From: Azorhizobium doebereinerae UFLA1-100
GTDB taxonomy: Bacteria; Pseudomonadota; Alphaproteobacteria; Rhizobiales; Xanthobacteraceae
Length of the DNA: 64,000 nt
Direction: 5' to 3'
Assembly: GCF_000473085.1 (NCBI RefSeq)
Contig: NZ_AXBA01000003.1
Coordinates: forward strand, 190,759-254,758
The position numbers and the translations under genes were made by a program. Numbering within the stretch: position 1 is the first letter of the stretch; every line of letters begins with the position of its first letter. The notes under the pieces are model-generated. The model made no database searches. It had not been told where the DNA came from and saw only the letters and a program-made list of their open reading frames with translations. This document shows positions 46,976 to 55,904 of this stretch, piece after piece.

Positions 46976-48102
46976 CGGGCGGCTCCCTGGGCCTGCGGGC
47001 CGGTCGGCGTGGGTGCGCGGCGCGCCGGCTCGGTGAGCGGCAGCACGGGCACGACACCCCCGCTGCGGGCGGTGTTCTGGTCGACGACCACCTTGTCGAC
47101 GCCGCCGAGCACCCGCTCCATCGTCTCGAGATACATGCGCTCGCGCGTCACGTCCTTGGCCTTCACATATTCGTCATAGATCTTGAGGAAGCGCTCGGCC
47201 TGGCCGCGGGCTTCCACCACGCTGCGCTCACGATAGGCCTGCGCGGCGTTCTCGATGCGGGCTGCTTCGCCGCGCGCCTCGGGCAGCACCCGGTTGGCGT
47301 AGGTCTGGGCCTCGTTCTGGGCGCGCTCGGCATCGGCGCGGGCCGCCTGCACGTCGCGGAAGGCGTCGATGACCTGCGCCGGCGGGTCGACCTTCTGCAT
47401 CTGCACCTGGGTGATGCGCACGCCGGCCCCGTAGGAATCCAGCGTCCGCTGCATGAGGTCGTGCACGCCCTGCTCGATGGTCTGGCGGGCGCCGGTGAGG
47501 ATCGGCTGGATGTTGTTGCGCCCGATCACCTCGCGCATGGCGCTTTCCGCCACCGCCTTGATGGTGCCCTCGGGATTCTGCACGTTGAACAGGTAGTTCT
47601 CGGCGTTGTTGATGACCCAGAACACCGCGAAATCCACGTCGACGATGTTCTCGTCGCCGGTCAGCATCAGGCTTTCCTCGGGCACGTCGCGCAGCACGGT
47701 CGCGTTGCGGCGGGTGTCCTCGGCGAGGCGCATGCCGATGTCGATGCGGTTCACGCGCGTGACCTTGGGGGTCACCACGGTCTCGATGGGGTAGGGCAGG
47801 TGGTAGTTCAGGCCCGGCTGGGTGAGCTGGACGAACTTGCCGAAGCGCAGCACCACGCCCTGCTCGTCCGGCTCTACGCGGTAGAAGCCGGACAGCAGCC
47901 AGCCGGCCACCACCAGCGCGACGAGGAGGATGGCACCCTTGGTGCCCATCGACCCCGGCAGCATGTTGCGCAGGCGATCCTGGCTGCGGCGGATCAGGTC
48001 TTCAATGTCCGGCGGCGTCGGTCCTGATGACGATGGTCCCGATCCCCAGGGGCCTCGCGGCCCGCTTCCCCAGGGGCCACCGCCCTGATTCTTCCACGAC
48101 AT
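46972..48102 (-). CDS. hflK: HflK, modulator of FtsH protease
   Basis: A 376-residue SPFH protein. The glycine/proline/serine-rich cytoplasmic N-terminus (MSWKNQGGGPWGSGP) is typical of HflK and precedes the single transmembrane helix; the SPFH core begins at YRVEPDEQGVVLRFGK. The start at 48102 follows GGGAGTCGACG. It is the first gene of the hflK-hflC-DUF2065 transcript. Confidence 0.95.
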   Translation of the reverse strand: MSWKNQGGGPWGSGPRGPWGSGPSSSGPTPPDIEDLIRRSQDRLRNMLPGSMGTKGAILLVALVVAGWLLSGFYRVEPDEQGVVLRFGKFVQLTQPGLNYHLPYPIETVVTPKVTRVNRIDIGMRLAEDTRRNATVLRDVPEESLMLTGDENIVDVDFAVFWVINNAENYLFNVQNPEGTIKAVAESAMREVIGRNNIQPILTGARQTIEQGVHDLMQRTLDSYGAGVRITQVQMQKVDPPAQVIDAFRDVQAARADAERAQNEAQTYANRVLPEARGEAARIENAAQAYRERSVVEARGQAERFLKIYDEYVKAKDVTRERMYLETMERVLGGVDKVVVDQNTARSGGVVPVLPLTEPARRAPTPTGPQAQGAAR

Positions 48103-48294
48103 CGTCGACTCCCGTAGGAGCGCCGCGAAATGGCGGCGGTCCAAACCTGTACCACTCTGCCACCATCACGCGGGACGCCGCACGCGCCTGTTCGACGCGG
48201 CGACCATCCCGCCGGCCGGCAGGTTATAGAAAAGCACGCGCCCCGTTTCAACGCGGCGCGCGCTTCTTACCTTCAGATAAGGATCGTGCGGTGC

Positions 48295-48570
48295 TTACGC
48301 AACGGGAGTTCCGCTGGCGCCGACCCGTTCCGGCACCCCATGGCTCCGCCCGGTCGTCGTGCCGCGATAATAATCCAGCACGAACAGACGGATGGCGGAG
48401 GACAGGTTGCCCTGGTTGCGGCCGGAGTCGATGGTCGCCACGAGGTCGGACAGCGTGAGGCGCCGCTGGCCGGCAATCTCCTTGAGGGCATCCCAGAAGG
48501 CGTCTTCCAGGCTCACGCTGGTCTTGTGACCGGCGATGACGATCGATCTTTTCACGACGGGGCTTTTCAT
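48295..48570 (-). CDS. Ribbon-helix-helix domain protein
   Basis: A 91-residue protein opening VVKRSIVIAGHKTSVSLEDAFWDALKEIA, the beta-strand/helix pattern of the RHH_4 family, probably a DNA-binding dimer. In alphaproteobacteria it commonly follows the DUF4169 gene and fumC, as here. Its ATG shares one base with the stop of the DUF4169 gene (TGATG), so the two are co-translated. Target genes are unknown. Confidence 0.85.
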   Translation of the reverse strand: MKSPVVKRSIVIAGHKTSVSLEDAFWDALKEIAGQRRLTLSDLVATIDSGRNQGNLSSAIRLFVLDYYRGTTTGRSHGVPERVGASGTPVA

Positions 48571-48755
48571 CAGTCTTCCCTCTCGGTGCGCGCGTGTCCG
48601 TCGAGGCGCTGAGCCATCAGCCGCTTTTGTGCGGTCTGAGCCTCCCGCTCGGCCTTCGTGCGCCCGAACCGGACCCGGTTCTCCGCTGCGTCGGCTTGCG
48701 CCTTGGTGCGGGCACGGGATTTCCGTGCCCGGTTCAGATTCACGACGTCGCCCAA
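48570..48755 (-). CDS. DUF4169 family small basic protein
   Basis: A 61-residue, highly charged, helical protein with the family pattern VVNLNRARKSRART...NRVRFGRTKAE. Function is unknown. The start is a TTG, supported by AGAGGACAA just upstream and by alignment of the family's opening residues (GDVVNL); there is no ATG in range. It is divergent from fumC across about 270 bp. Confidence 0.85.
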   Translation of the reverse strand: MGDVVNLNRARKSRARTKAQADAAENRVRFGRTKAEREAQTAQKRLMAQRLDGHARTERED

Positions 48756-49028
48756 ATTGTCCTCTTACGCAGCATCGGTCCCCCAACCGTGCCGAGCTCA
48801 AAATCGAATCCGCGGCGGCCCAGTTCCGTACCGTCGCCGAACGATCACAGCATCAAATGAGCCCGATTACCACCGGAACCTCACTGCCAAGCTAGGGCGA
48901 AAAGCCCAGTGTGTAGCCTTCTTTCGCTACCTCCTACTGATTATTTTGGTGTGTGCGGGTGCTCACGGCTTTCTGATCACGTGTGCTAGAAGCCTGTCCG
49001 CTGGACAGCCCAAGGAGAGTTCAGGGAC

Positions 49029-50420
49029 ATGAGTGCGACCCGCATCGAGACAGATACGTTCGGCCCCATCGAGGTGCCGGCTGACCGTTATTGGGGCGCG
49101 CAGGCGCAACGCTCCTACGGCAATTTCAAGATCGGCTGGGAGCGCCAGCCGCTCCCCATCGTGCGGGCGCTCGGCATCGTCAAGCGGGCGGCAGCGGAGG
49201 CCAACGAGGCCCTCGGCCGGCTCGATCCCAAGGTCGGCGCCGCCGTGGTGGCAGCCGCGCAGGAAGTGATCGACGGCAAGCTGGACGACCATTTCCCGCT
49301 GGTGGTCTGGCAGACCGGCTCGGGCACCCAGTCGAACATGAATGCCAATGAAGTGATCTCGAACCGGGCGATCGAGATGCTCGGCGGGGAGATGGGCTCC
49401 AAGAAGCCCGTGCATCCCAACGATCACGTGAATATGAGCCAGTCGTCCAACGACACCTACCCGACGGCGATGCACATCGCCTGCTCGGAGGAGATCGTGC
49501 ATCGGCTGCTGCCGGCCCTCAACACCCTGCACGGGGCGCTGGACGCCAAGGCCAAGGAATGGACGTCGATCATCAAGATCGGCCGCACCCATACCCAGGA
49601 CGCCACCCCGCTGACGCTCGGCCAGGAATTCTCCGGCTATGCCAAGCAGGTGGAGAACGGTATCGCCCGGCTCGAATCGACCCTGCCGGCGCTGATGCAG
49701 CTGGCCCAGGGCGGCACGGCGGTGGGCACCGGGCTCAACGCCCCGGTGGGCTTCGCCGAGAAGGTGGCCGAGCGCATCGCCGCCATCGCCGGCCTGCCCT
49801 TCACCACCGCGCCGAACAAGTTCGAGGCGCTCGCCGCCCATGACGCCATGGTGTTCTCGCACGGGGCCATCAACACGGTGGCGGCCTCGCTGTTCAAGAT
49901 CGCCAACGACATTCGCTTCCTCGGCTCCGGCCCGCGCTCGGGCCTGGGTGAACTGGCGCTGCCGGAAAATGAACCCGGCTCCTCCATCATGCCGGGCAAG
50001 GTGAACCCGACCCAGTGCGAAGCATTGACTCAGGTCTGCGTGCAGGTGTTCGGAAACAATGCCGCGCTCACCTTCGCCGGCAGCCAGGGACACTTCGAGC
50101 TGAACGTGTTCAACCCGGTGATGGCCTACAACTTCCTCCAGTCCGTGCGTCTGCTCTCGGATGCGGCGGTCAGCTTCACCGAGCATTGCGTGGTCGGCAT
50201 CCAGCCGCGCGAGGACAATATCAAGGCCGGGCTGGAGCGCTCGCTCATGCTGGTGACGGCGCTGGCGCCGAAGATCGGCTATGACGCCGCCGCCAAGATC
50301 GCCAAGACCGCCCACAAGAACGGCACCACGCTGCGCGAGGAAGCGGTCGGCGGCGGCTATGTGACCAACGAGGAGTTCGACGCCGTCGTTCGCCCCGAGA
50401 ACATGATCTCCCCCGGCTGA
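49029..50420 (+). CDS. fumC: Class II fumarate hydratase FumC
   Basis: A 463-residue TCA-cycle enzyme. The superfamily signature [15 protein letters not shown] is present, with the substrate-binding [10 protein letters not shown] and the catalytic [18 protein letters not shown] region. Length matches class II fumarases, which need no iron-sulfur cluster. AGGGAC precedes the ATG. A short palindrome (CTGTCC/GGACAG) lies 22 bp before the start. Confidence 0.96.
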   Translation: MSATRIETDTFGPIEVPADRYWGAQAQRSYGNFKIGWERQPLPIVRALGIVKRAAAEANEALGRLDPKVGAAVVAAAQEVIDGKLDDHFPLVVWQTGSGTQSNMNANEVISNRAIEMLGGEMGSKKPVHPNDHVNMSQSSNDTYPTAMHIACSEEIVHRLLPALNTLHGALDAKAKEWTSIIKIGRTHTQDATPLTLGQEFSGYAKQVENGIARLESTLPALMQLAQGGTAVGTGLNAPVGFAEKVAERIAAIAGLPFTTAPNKFEALAAHDAMVFSHGAINTVAASLFKIANDIRFLGSGPRSGLGELALPENEPGSSIMPGKVNPTQCEALTQVCVQVFGNNAALTFAGSQGHFELNVFNPVMAYNFLQSVRLLSDAAVSFTEHCVVGIQPREDNIKAGLERSLMLVTALAPKIGYDAAAKIAKTAHKNGTTLREEAVGGGYVTNEEFDAVVRPENMISPG

Positions 50421-50443
50421 GTCCGGGGCCGAGACCCGAGCGG

Positions 50444-50472
50444 ACGGGATGCGGCTGTGTCGCATCCCGTTT
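50444..50472 (+). terminator. fumC terminator
   Basis: A 10-bp perfect stem (ACGGGATGCG and complement) with a 7-base loop, followed by TT. It lies 24 bp after the fumC stop. The T tail is short. Confidence 0.65.
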
Positions 50473-50615
50473 CGACACGAACTTCCCCGCCGATTCCGCG
50501 CGGATTCCCCGCATGGACGCGCATGCGACACCCTGTGGCACGACACGGTGTGCTATGATCGGGCGTTCGCAACTGCCTTGCCTTCCTTTGCCCCTCCAGC
50601 GCGGACGAGCACCCC

Positions 50616-51242
50616 ATGGCGAGCCTGCCCTCCCATTTGCGCGCGGTGGCCATCGACGACCTCCACCCCACCCAGCTCACCCTCGGGATGGAGGAGGTGG
50701 CGCGGCGGGCGAAGAAGATGATGGCCATGAGCGAGGACGAGGTGGAGGCGCTGCTGCGCAGGAAGGCCATCCCCTGCGTCCTCGGCCCTGGCCAGCAGCT
50801 CTATCTCATCGACCACCACCATCTGTGCCGGGCGGCGCTGATGGCCGGCTACAAAAGCGTCTATCTCGACCTCGACCAGCTGGTGGACCGCTCGCGGCTG
50901 GACCGGGACGCCTTCTGGGAGGAGATGGAGCGGGAGGGCAATTGCTGGCCCATCGATGCCGACGGCAACCGCCGGCCCTATGCCCGCATCCCCGACCATG
51001 TGCGCGACCTCACCGACAATCCCTGGCGCACGCTCGCCCGCGCGGTGCGCGGCCCGGCGTTCCGGGACGATGACGAGACGCCGTTCAAGGAATTCATGTG
51101 GGGCGAGTATTTCCGCTCCTTCATGTCCCGCCGCCTGATCGAGACCGACCTTGACCTCGCCCGCGAGCTGGCCGTCAAGCTGGCCCATCTGGACGAGGCG
51201 CAGGACCTGCCGGGCTACCAGGGCTCGCGCCCCAAGGATTGA
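50616..51242 (+). CDS. ParB-like (ParBc_2) domain protein
   Basis: A 208-residue protein resembling the ParBc_2 group: an opening VAIDDLHPTQLTLGMEEV, the IDHHHLCRAALMAGY motif (the ParB-type nucleotide-binding region) and an HVRDLTDNPWR segment. There is no helix-turn-helix, so it is not a chromosome partition protein. Some relatives are proposed nucleases or kinases acting on free nucleotides; no activity is known to me. It is a single gene, convergent with the sulfotransferase gene. Confidence 0.8.
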   Translation: MASLPSHLRAVAIDDLHPTQLTLGMEEVARRAKKMMAMSEDEVEALLRRKAIPCVLGPGQQLYLIDHHHLCRAALMAGYKSVYLDLDQLVDRSRLDRDAFWEEMEREGNCWPIDADGNRRPYARIPDHVRDLTDNPWRTLARAVRGPAFRDDDETPFKEFMWGEYFRSFMSRRLIETDLDLARELAVKLAHLDEAQDLPGYQGSRPKD

Positions 51243-51290
51243 CCGGCCGCTCACGCGGAGGCGCGCCGGCCGGGGCGAGGCCCGCCCGGC

Positions 51291-53330
51291 TCAGCCGCCC
51301 CCGGCCGCCGACCGCCAGGGGGCGGCGGGGACCTCGCCCGGCGCCGCCGCATCTGCCGGCTCCGGCGCCAGGGTCACGCGGTGGATCGCCACCTCCGCCT
51401 CCGCCGACACCAGCACGCGGATCTCCAGGTCCTCGACGTCCTCGTCCAGGCCGAGGACGATCTCCGCCAGCGCGCCGGTCTCGCCGGGCACGGTGTCGCT
51501 GAAATCGGCCGTCGCCAGGCCGGCGGCGCCGGCCCGGTGGACGATGTCCAGCGTCGCGTGGCCCCGGGCGCGCGGCCCGCTGCCCTCCAGGCGCAGGCGA
51601 TAGCGGCCGGCGGGCAGCGGCAGATAGGGGCCGTACATCAGGACGCCCTCGATCCCGGTGCTGGCCAGGGCCGGGCCGTGCCGGGCGCCCACCAGGGAAT
51701 AGGCCCGCCGGGCGTCGGAACCGGCATAGGCCCAGTGGTCGGCGCTGTGGACCTCGATGTCGGCGACGCCGGGCACGAAGCCGCGATGCTCGAACGCCGG
51801 GCCGTCCTTCTGCACCAGGGTGAGCATGAGGGCGTGACGGCCGGGCGTGGCGGGCGCCGGCAGCGCCATGTGCAGGTCGAGGCGCTCGCCCGGCCGCACC
51901 TCGCCCACCAGCGGCGATTGCCAGAGCACGGGGCCGCCGCCCTCGCCGCCGTCGGGCTGGTCGAGCCAGCGGCCGCAGATCAGGACCGGGTTGAGCAGCG
52001 TGCCGGCCCAGATCTGCGCCGAGCGGTTCACCAGGCGGAACGGCACCTCGATGGTCTCGCCGACAAGGACGGCGCCCGGCATCGGGCCGATCTCGATGCC
52101 GCCGGCGGCATCGGCGATGGGCGAGATGACGGAAGGGCGCAGGAAGGAGAAGGTGAAGTCGGTGGGCAGGAAGCTGGTGCCGATCCATTGCGGCGTGCGG
52201 GCGAGGCGGGCGACGTCGAACGTACACAGGCCCTCGCATCGGGCCATGGCGAAATCCACGCCGTCGCGGCACTCGTCGACGGCGATGTTGAGCGCGTAGG
52301 CGCCGTCCGGCAGGTCGAGCACGCAGGTGAAGCCTACATGGAAGCAGCCGGCCTCCAGCTCCAGCAGCGGGCGCTTGAGCAGCCGCGTGTCGGTGCCGAA
52401 CGCCGCCCGGCCGTCGGGATCGGTGAGGGTGAAGCCGACGATCAGCTCCCCGCACGGCCGCGCCAGGGAAAATTCCAGCTCGAACTGGATCGCCTCGCCC
52501 CTCGCCATCGCCGCTTCCGCGTCGGTGGTGAAGGCGAGCAGGCTGAGGTCGGCCACGCTGCGGATCTGCTTCGCCGGCGGCGTCTCGTAGCGGGCCCAGG
52601 GCGGGGGCTGCGGGGCTAGCGCCGGCCGGTGGCCGAGGTGGCGCTCGCGCGCCCGGCGGTAGAAGTCCAGGTCCAGGGCGTTGAGGGCCTCGATCCGGGC
52701 GCGCAGGGCCGGGGAGATGTCCTGCGCGCCCGGGCGATGGCCGGTCTTGTTGACCACCGCCAGGGGTCGCCCATCGCCGATCCGAAACGCTGCGGAGATA
52801 TCGCCCAGAAAGCCGTCCAGATCCTCGTAGAAGCCGACGACGTCATAGGCGTCCAGCGCCTGGAGCGCGTAATCAATCCGGTCCTGCTCGCCGGTGAGCT
52901 GGGGATTGTAGATGCCGGTGAAATGGCAGACGTAAGTATCCCGGATGATGGGGTTCATATAGAGATCGTAGTCCGCCCCGTCCGATTCCAGGAAGCGCGA
53001 TACCGACTGCCACAGTCTTGGATTTACCGTGTCCTTGTTTTCGAACACGTAATAGAGCCATGAAACGGCGCGATCCACCGGCTCGCGCAGGCAAGTGATG
53101 TATCTGTAGCGTGGATCGAGCGGCGTATCATTGAATTCGATATGCGCCGATATGACGGAATACATGCCGCCATAGGTTCGGATCAGCGCGTGATGGTCAC
53201 CGACGAGGTTGGTCGAAACGCAGCCGCTGCCGAGCGTATCCGAAAACCATCTGTTGACGGCCTGCCCGGCGGTCTTCGGCAGATGGTCGAAGATCACGCG
53301 GCCATCGAAGGCTCGGATCGGTTGCGGCAC
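51291..53330 (-). CDS. Sulfotransferase fused to Wzt_C-like and further beta-sandwich modules
   Basis: A 679-residue multidomain protein. Residues 1-230 look like a family 2 sulfotransferase: the PAPS 5'-phosphosulfate loop IFDHLPKTAGQAV near the start and the 3'-phosphate motif CLREPVDRAVSW. Residues about 250-375 match the Wzt C-terminal fold (VGFTLTDPDGRAAFGTDTRLL). Residues about 400-530 form an Ig-like module (VPFRLVNRSAQIW, GRWLD, LMLTLVQKDG). The last 140 carry a GVLMYGPYLPLPAGRYRL module. No signal peptide, so cytoplasmic. The start is a GTG with AGAGG upstream. Confidence 0.75.
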   Translation of the reverse strand: MPQPIRAFDGRVIFDHLPKTAGQAVNRWFSDTLGSGCVSTNLVGDHHALIRTYGGMYSVISAHIEFNDTPLDPRYRYITCLREPVDRAVSWLYYVFENKDTVNPRLWQSVSRFLESDGADYDLYMNPIIRDTYVCHFTGIYNPQLTGEQDRIDYALQALDAYDVVGFYEDLDGFLGDISAAFRIGDGRPLAVVNKTGHRPGAQDISPALRARIEALNALDLDFYRRARERHLGHRPALAPQPPPWARYETPPAKQIRSVADLSLLAFTTDAEAAMARGEAIQFELEFSLARPCGELIVGFTLTDPDGRAAFGTDTRLLKRPLLELEAGCFHVGFTCVLDLPDGAYALNIAVDECRDGVDFAMARCEGLCTFDVARLARTPQWIGTSFLPTDFTFSFLRPSVISPIADAAGGIEIGPMPGAVLVGETIEVPFRLVNRSAQIWAGTLLNPVLICGRWLDQPDGGEGGGPVLWQSPLVGEVRPGERLDLHMALPAPATPGRHALMLTLVQKDGPAFEHRGFVPGVADIEVHSADHWAYAGSDARRAYSLVGARHGPALASTGIEGVLMYGPYLPLPAGRYRLRLEGSGPRARGHATLDIVHRAGAAGLATADFSDTVPGETGALAEIVLGLDEDVEDLEIRVLVSAEAEVAIHRVTLAPEPADAAAPGEVPAAPWRSAAGGG

Positions 53331-53602
53331 GAGATCATACCTCTGGCAGATGTTGCCGATGGGAGTCGTGCGGCAGCTTAGGTTCTGTAGAGGCGCAATA
53401 TCAAGTCGCCCGGAAGCGGGAACGCGCGCGTGAAATGGACCGGAGGTATTTTCATCCGCAGATACATTTCATGCCATCATCCGTATTCAGGTGCCGTAGT
53501 TGGCGCTGTGGGCGGCCGGATACCGGTGGAGGGCGCCGCCTCCGGCGCGGCGGGCGATTGCCTGCCGGACGCCGGCCGATGAGGCGCGCCCGGCGCGGCT
53601 GC

Positions 53603-53941
53603 TCACGCCGCCTCCCGGCTCTGGTAGCTGCCGATCTGGGCGACGACGCCCAGGCGGGCGAGCGTGGCGGCGCGGTCGAAGCCGGTCTGCGCATGGCGCG
53701 CGGCCATGGCCTGCGCCGCCGCCCGGTAGCTCGCCGCGTCCGCCCATTCCACCACTGTGGCGATGTTGCAGGCTCCCGGCCCGGCCACCTGCTCCAGCAC
53801 CAGGTCGCGCAGGAAGCCGGGCTGGCCGCGCAGCACCGCATGGGTCTCGCTCACCAAGGCGGCGAAGGCGGCGACCGAGGCCTCGGGGACGGTGAAGGTG
53901 TCGAGCCGGTAGACCGGGGCGTGCGGCTGGATCGGGCGCAT
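53603..53941 (-). CDS. Antibiotic biosynthesis monooxygenase (ABM) family protein
   Basis: A 112-residue ferredoxin-like-fold protein of the ABM type, with a central GQPGFLRDLVLEQVAG segment and a C-terminal YQSREAA. Members include quinol monooxygenases and heme-degrading enzymes. The ATG at 53941 follows GGAGAGTCCC; an earlier in-frame ATG at 53953 lies inside the inverted repeat and has no ribosome site. It is divergent from the MarR gene and presumably controlled by it. Confidence 0.8.
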   Translation of the reverse strand: MRPIQPHAPVYRLDTFTVPEASVAAFAALVSETHAVLRGQPGFLRDLVLEQVAGPGACNIATVVEWADAASYRAAAQAMAARHAQTGFDRAATLARLGVVAQIGSYQSREAA

Positions 53942-53950
53942 GGGACTCTC

Positions 53951-54000
53951 CATTGACAATATGTTGTCATTCTCGCGTCTATGACAACATATTGTCAATG
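53951..54000. promoter_or_regulatory. Perfect 20-bp inverted repeat, MarR-type double operator
   Basis: Two 20-bp arms (53951-53970 and 53981-54000) are exact reverse complements around a 10-bp centre. Each arm is itself a near-palindrome, TGACAA-TATG-TTGTCA, so there are two dimer sites. Each outer end contains TTGACA, the consensus -35, one per direction. Binding of the MarR protein would cover both promoters symmetrically. Confidence 0.85.
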
Positions 54001-54016
54001 TGCTAGGGATCGGCCC

Positions 54017-54508
54017 ATGACGTCGCCGCCCGATCCCGATCCCGACCCCGACCCCGACCCCACCCACGCCACCGGCCTGCTGATCTACGAGGTGCTGCGC
54101 CTGCACGGCCGGCTGATCGCCGCCGGCGACGCGCTGATGGCCGGGCTGGGCCTGTCCAGCGCGCGCTGGCAGGTGCTCGGCACGGTGGCGGCGAGCGCCG
54201 CGCCGCTGACTGTCTCCGACGTGGCCCGCATCCTCGGGCAGTCGCGCCAGTCGGTGCAGCGGCTGGTCAATGAGATGGAACGGGACGGCCTGCTGGAGGC
54301 CGCCGCCAACCCGGCGCACCGGCGGGCGACGCTGGTGCGGCTGACCGCCGCTGGGCGCGACCTGCATGCGGCGGCGGAGGCGCGGCGGCTGCCCTGGACC
54401 GAGGGGCTGGCGGCGGGCCTTGGCGGGGCGGACGCGGCGCAGGCCGCGCGCACCCTGGCGGCGCTGCGCCGCCTGTTGGAGCGGGCGGAGCCGCCGGCCG
54501 GCGGCTGA
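54017..54508 (+). CDS. MarR-family transcriptional regulator
   Basis: A 163-residue winged-helix regulator. The DNA-binding part includes PLTVSDVARILGQSRQSVQRLVNEMERDGLLE and the wing AHRRATLVRLTAAGRD. The start at 54017 follows AGGGAT; an ATG at 53981 lies in the operator. The first 13 residues after the start are a (Pro-Asp) repeat encoded by five 6-bp units, an unusual acidic tail. It probably represses itself and the divergent monooxygenase gene. Confidence 0.88.
   Translation: MTSPPDPDPDPDPDPTHATGLLIYEVLRLHGRLIAAGDALMAGLGLSSARWQVLGTVAASAAPLTVSDVARILGQSRQSVQRLVNEMERDGLLEAAANPAHRRATLVRLTAAGRDLHAAAEARRLPWTEGLAAGLGGADAAQAARTLAALRRLLERAEPPAGG
54032..54061 (+). repeat. Five hexanucleotide repeats (GAYCCC) in the MarR gene
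   Basis: Five consecutive 6-bp units encode Asp-Pro pairs at the N-terminus. Slippage would change the tail length in two-residue steps without changing the frame. Confidence 0.8.
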
Positions 54509-54537
54509 GGGGAGGGCGGCCCGGCGGGGCGCGCCGC

Positions 54538-54867
54538 TCAGACGATCTCCGGCAGCAGGAACATCACCGCCAGCGTCGCGCCCCAGGCCAGCAGCCCGAC
54601 GCCGATGGCGAGGCGATAGTCCATGTGGCCGAGGGCGAGATAGCAGGCCACCAGGAAGGCGAGATAGGCCGGCACCGTGCGGGCGCTGGCGAGGCAGGAG
54701 ACCTGGAGGGCCCCGAGGTCGCCGCGCGCGCCCATGATCAGCAAGGCGATGATGGAGAAGGTGGGGAACAGCGGCAGGATACCGGGCAGGGTGGCGCCCT
54801 TCTTCGAGAGATAGGCGATCAGCATCGTCACCAGCCCGCCGGCGACGCCCTTCCAGATCAGGTCCAT
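54538..54867 (-). CDS. GlpM-like small membrane protein
   Basis: A 109-residue protein with four hydrophobic helices. The segment ILPLFPTFSIIALLIMGARGD resembles GlpM of Pseudomonas, a membrane protein tied genetically to glycerol metabolism and alginate production; its biochemical role is unclear. It is far from the glp genes of this window and convergent with the MarR gene. Confidence in the family is moderate. Confidence 0.7.
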   Translation of the reverse strand: MDLIWKGVAGGLVTMLIAYLSKKGATLPGILPLFPTFSIIALLIMGARGDLGALQVSCLASARTVPAYLAFLVACYLALGHMDYRLAIGVGLLAWGATLAVMFLLPEIV

Positions 54868-55136
54868 GCCCGCGTTCCTCTCTCGTCCCGCCCGCCGCCC
54901 GAGGCGCGGGGATCATCCCGCCCCGTGGGCGGTGGCGTCAGGGGCGCGGGACTCGCGTCCCCGGCGGCCGGCGCCTACATAGCCGGCGTCAGGCTCCGGC
55001 GCAGCGCCCGCGTGCGGTCAGGCGAAGGCGACCCCACGGGAGGCCTCGGCGCCCCGCTGCCCACGCCGCGCCCCACCGCCCACGCCGGTGCACGCCGACT
55101 TGCGTTTTGATAGTAACTCGCTTAGACCCCGCTGCG

Positions 55137-55904
55137 ATGAAGGCCAAGCTTGCTCCCGATGCGTCCGCGTCCGGCGGGGCCATCCCCCGCGAACCGGCGC
55201 CCGCCAACACGGCATCCGGCAATCCGGCATCCGGCAATCCGGCATCCGGCAAGCCGGTGCCCAGCGCCCAATGCCCGGCGGCGCGGGCGCTGGAGTGCGT
55301 CGGCGAGGGCTGGAGCATCCTCATCCTGCGCGACGCCTTCCACGGCTTCACCCGGTTCGATGAATTCCAGAAGAGCCTCGGCATCGCGCCGAACATCCTG
55401 TCGCGCCGGCTCGCCCATCTCACCGAGGCCGGGCTGCTGGAGCGCCGCCGCTATTGTGAGCGGCCGCCGCGCGACGATTACGTGCTGACCGGGAAGGGGC
55501 GGGACTTCTTTCCCGTCATCGCCGCCTTGGTGGCATGGGGCAACCGGCACCTGGCCCCGGAGGGCGCGGCGCTGCTGTTCGCCGAACGCGGCACCGCCCG
55601 GCCGCTGGAGCCCGTGCTGGTGGATGCCGCCAGCCTGCGGCCCATCGCCCCCGCCGGCGTCGCCCTGGTGCCGGGGCCGGCGGCCGGCCCGGACATGCTC
55701 ACCCGCCTTGCCGCCGTCCGCGCCATCGGCGCTGACGATAAAGACTCCCGCGCCATCGGCGCTGGCGATGGGGACCTCCGCGCCATCGGCGCTGACGACA
55801 GAGATTCCCGCGCTCTTGGCGCTGACGACAGAGACTCCCGCGCCCCCGGCGCGGACGCCACCGATCCCCCTCACAGGAAGCCATCATGCGCCGCATCGTC
55901 GTAA
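55137..55904 (+). CDS. HxlR-family regulator with repetitive tails
   Basis: A 255-residue protein whose central part (about residues 42-140) is an HxlR-type winged helix: CPAARALECVGEGWSILILRDAFHG, then the FDEFQKSLGIAPNILSRRLAHLTEAGLLERR recognition region. Both ends are repeats: ASGNP units at the N-terminus and four-plus 10-residue units (RAIGADDxDS) at the C-terminus. Typical HxlR proteins are 110-220 residues, so the tails are extra. The ATG at 55137 is preferred over a TTG at 55107. It overlaps the ketoacyl synthase start by 19 bp. Confidence 0.82.
   Translation: MKAKLAPDASASGGAIPREPAPANTASGNPASGNPASGKPVPSAQCPAARALECVGEGWSILILRDAFHGFTRFDEFQKSLGIAPNILSRRLAHLTEAGLLERRRYCERPPRDDYVLTGKGRDFFPVIAALVAWGNRHLAPEGAALLFAERGTARPLEPVLVDAASLRPIAPAGVALVPGPAAGPDMLTRLAAVRAIGADDKDSRAIGAGDGDLRAIGADDRDSRALGADDRDSRAPGADATDPPHRKPSCAASS
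55211..55255 (+). repeat. Three 15-bp tandem repeats in the HxlR gene (5' part)
   Basis: Three copies of a unit close to GGCATCCGGCAATCC, coding for ASGNP. The last copy has one change. In-frame and proline-rich, they lengthen the N-terminal tail. Confidence 0.85.
55719..55859 (+). repeat. 30-bp tandem repeats in the HxlR gene (3' part)
   Basis: Four full units at 55719, 55749, 55779 and 55809 and a partial fifth at 55839, each starting CGCG and containing GGCGCTG. They encode RAIGADDKDS-like decapeptides that are acidic and probably disordered. Sequence differences between units show the array is not brand new. Confidence 0.9.
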
